Below are positions 32,916 to 33,851 of a stretch of DNA of 33,851 bases, piece after piece; within the stretch, counting starts at the first letter, position 1; every line of letters begins with the position of its first letter. This DNA is from Lachnospiraceae bacterium (GTDB lineage: Bacteria > Bacillota > Clostridia > Lachnospirales > Lachnospiraceae): positions 1 through 33,851 of the forward strand of contig JAFRVD010000008.1 of assembly GCA_017441825.1 (NCBI GenBank). Direction: 5' to 3'. The position numbers and the translations under genes were made by a program. The notes under the pieces are model-generated. The model did no database searches, had not been told where the DNA came from, and saw only the letters and a list, made by a program, of their open reading frames with translations.

Positions 32916-33851
32916 TTGGAGATAATAAAAAGACCAATTCCAGCCGTTCTTACTGTTTTGGGAACCCAACCAGACATGAAACCGGAAAGATGTAAAGAAT
33001 CGGTTTTCAGTATACATGTTCCCTGTAAAGACGGGATCCTTTTATATCATTCTTTAACCGGAGAATTACTGCTCCTCACAACAGCAGAATATACCGGGAG
33101 AATATCAGATCCGGCACTTTACAATGAACTAGTGAAACGCTTCTACCTGGTTGACGGCAGAACAGATGAAGTCAAACTGTGTAATCAAACCAAGAAGATA
33201 TTAAAGGCTATTAAACCGCAGTCTAAGATCGTAAAGAACTATACTATATTTACAACTACAGATTGTAACGCACGTTGTTACTACTGTTTTGAGATGGGTC
33301 AGCGTCGAATTAAAATGTCTGAAAAAACTGCAGGCGACGTGGCCGATTATATCAGCCGATCCTGTGATAAGGAAAAAGTATCGATCCGCTGGTTTGGAGG
33401 TGAGCCGCTTTTCAACATCAGGCCCATTGATATTATTTCTGACCGTTTACATAAATCGGGTATCAGTTTTGAAAGCCATATAGTGACTAACGGGTATTTA
33501 TTTGATCAGGAAATAATCAGGAGAGCGAAGTCAAAATGGATGTTAAAGTACGCGATCGTCACTTTGGACGGAACTGAAAAGACATACAATACAACTAAGG
33601 CGTATATTTATAAAGATCAAAATCCATTCCGGCGTGTACTGGATAATATTGAGGACCTGCTGCGTGCAGGTATAGGTGTCATAATTAATCTGAATATGGA
33701 CGCTGATAATGCGGGAGATCTGGATCTGCTTATTGAAGAGTTGGCGAAAAGGTATCGTAATTATCCTGACTTTAGTGTCAGATGTGCATTGTTGGAGGAA
33801 TACGCCGGTAATATTCATCATTTCGCAAGTCAGGAAACAGCTTTTAATACA
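32916..33851 (+). CDS. Radical SAM peptide maturase, 5' part (cut by window edge)
   Basis: 312 codons are open to the window end with no stop. I read the start as TTG 32916, with GGAAGAGGG at 32901-32909. The N-terminal ~110 residues contain ESVFSIHVPCKDGILLYHSL, typical of the peptide-recognition region of SPASM-type maturases. The radical SAM motif is CNARCYYC, Cys117-x3-Cys121-x2-Cys124, which holds the 4Fe-4S cluster. IRWFGGEPLFN is the SAM-binding GGEP motif. Later strands include IVTNGYLFDQEII and YAIVTLDGTEKTYN, normal for peptide-modifying enzymes. SPASM cysteines would lie past the edge. It would modify the adjacent 38-residue peptide. The gene is AT-rich compared with the rest of the window. 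Confidence 0.88.
   Translation, partial: MEIIKRPIPAVLTVLGTQPDMKPERCKESVFSIHVPCKDGILLYHSLTGELLLLTTAEYTGRISDPALYNELVKRFYLVDGRTDEVKLCNQTKKILKAIKPQSKIVKNYTIFTTTDCNARCYYCFEMGQRRIKMSEKTAGDVADYISRSCDKEKVSIRWFGGEPLFNIRPIDIISDRLHKSGISFESHIVTNGYLFDQEIIRRAKSKWMLKYAIVTLDGTEKTYNTTKAYIYKDQNPFRRVLDNIEDLLRAGIGVIINLNMDADNAGDLDLLIEELAKRYRNYPDFSVRCALLEEYAGNIHHFASQETAFNT

Overview
The window looks like chromosome from a gut-type Firmicute of class Clostridia (Lachnospiraceae or Oscillospiraceae-like). I infer this from the Gram-positive promoter and RBS style, the purine-nucleoside BMP-family ABC importer, the GldF/GldG/DUF4340 ABC cluster, a membrane pyrophosphatase, GGGGAAGCTGTCAG/CTTCCCCC hairpin repeats, and a giant S8 protease with a dockerin, a Big2 domain and an InlB-type repeat. 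Most of the window is GC-rich (63% in a hand-counted 60-base sample at 4801-4860). The last ~2 kb is clearly AT-richer (32% and 38% GC in samples at 31801-31860 and 33001-33060). I see no rRNA, tRNA, CRISPR array, transposase or phage gene.

Layout. 1-3553: a minus-strand lipoprotein with two tandem cystatin-like domains, then a sigma factor with a large putative membrane anti-sigma partner, flanked by two copies of a hairpin repeat. 3569-5885: MFS transporter coupled to a cytosolic glycerophosphodiesterase. 5914-8209: a single-gene unit for a K+-dependent membrane pyrophosphatase. 8247-12740: four-gene ABC operon (ATPase, GldF-like permease, GldG-like protein, DUF4340 protein). 12727-14758: a four-TM protein with a C-terminal Cys/His motif and a DUF937-like Gly/Leu-repeat protein. 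14763-17583: a small minus-strand gene divergent from an apt-S1 protein-histidine phosphatase operon. 17596-24980: purine block of guaB, xpt and a complete BMP-type nucleoside importer (binding lipoprotein, double ATPase, two permeases). 25079-32659: a 2463-residue secreted S8 protease. 32738-33851: a 38-residue peptide gene, a perfect 12-bp hairpin, and the 5' part of a radical SAM maturase cut by the window edge.

How the genes fit together. Apt, Xpt and GuaB salvage and interconvert purines, and the importer would supply nucleosides. The pyrophosphatase would use the PPi released by phosphoribosyltransferases and other biosynthesis to pump ions. The most notable system is the truncated radical SAM peptide (RiPP) locus at the right edge. 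It follows a chimeric giant protease gene whose 3' end shares the AT-rich composition of the RiPP locus. The tandem-cystatin lipoprotein is the other unusual surface protein.
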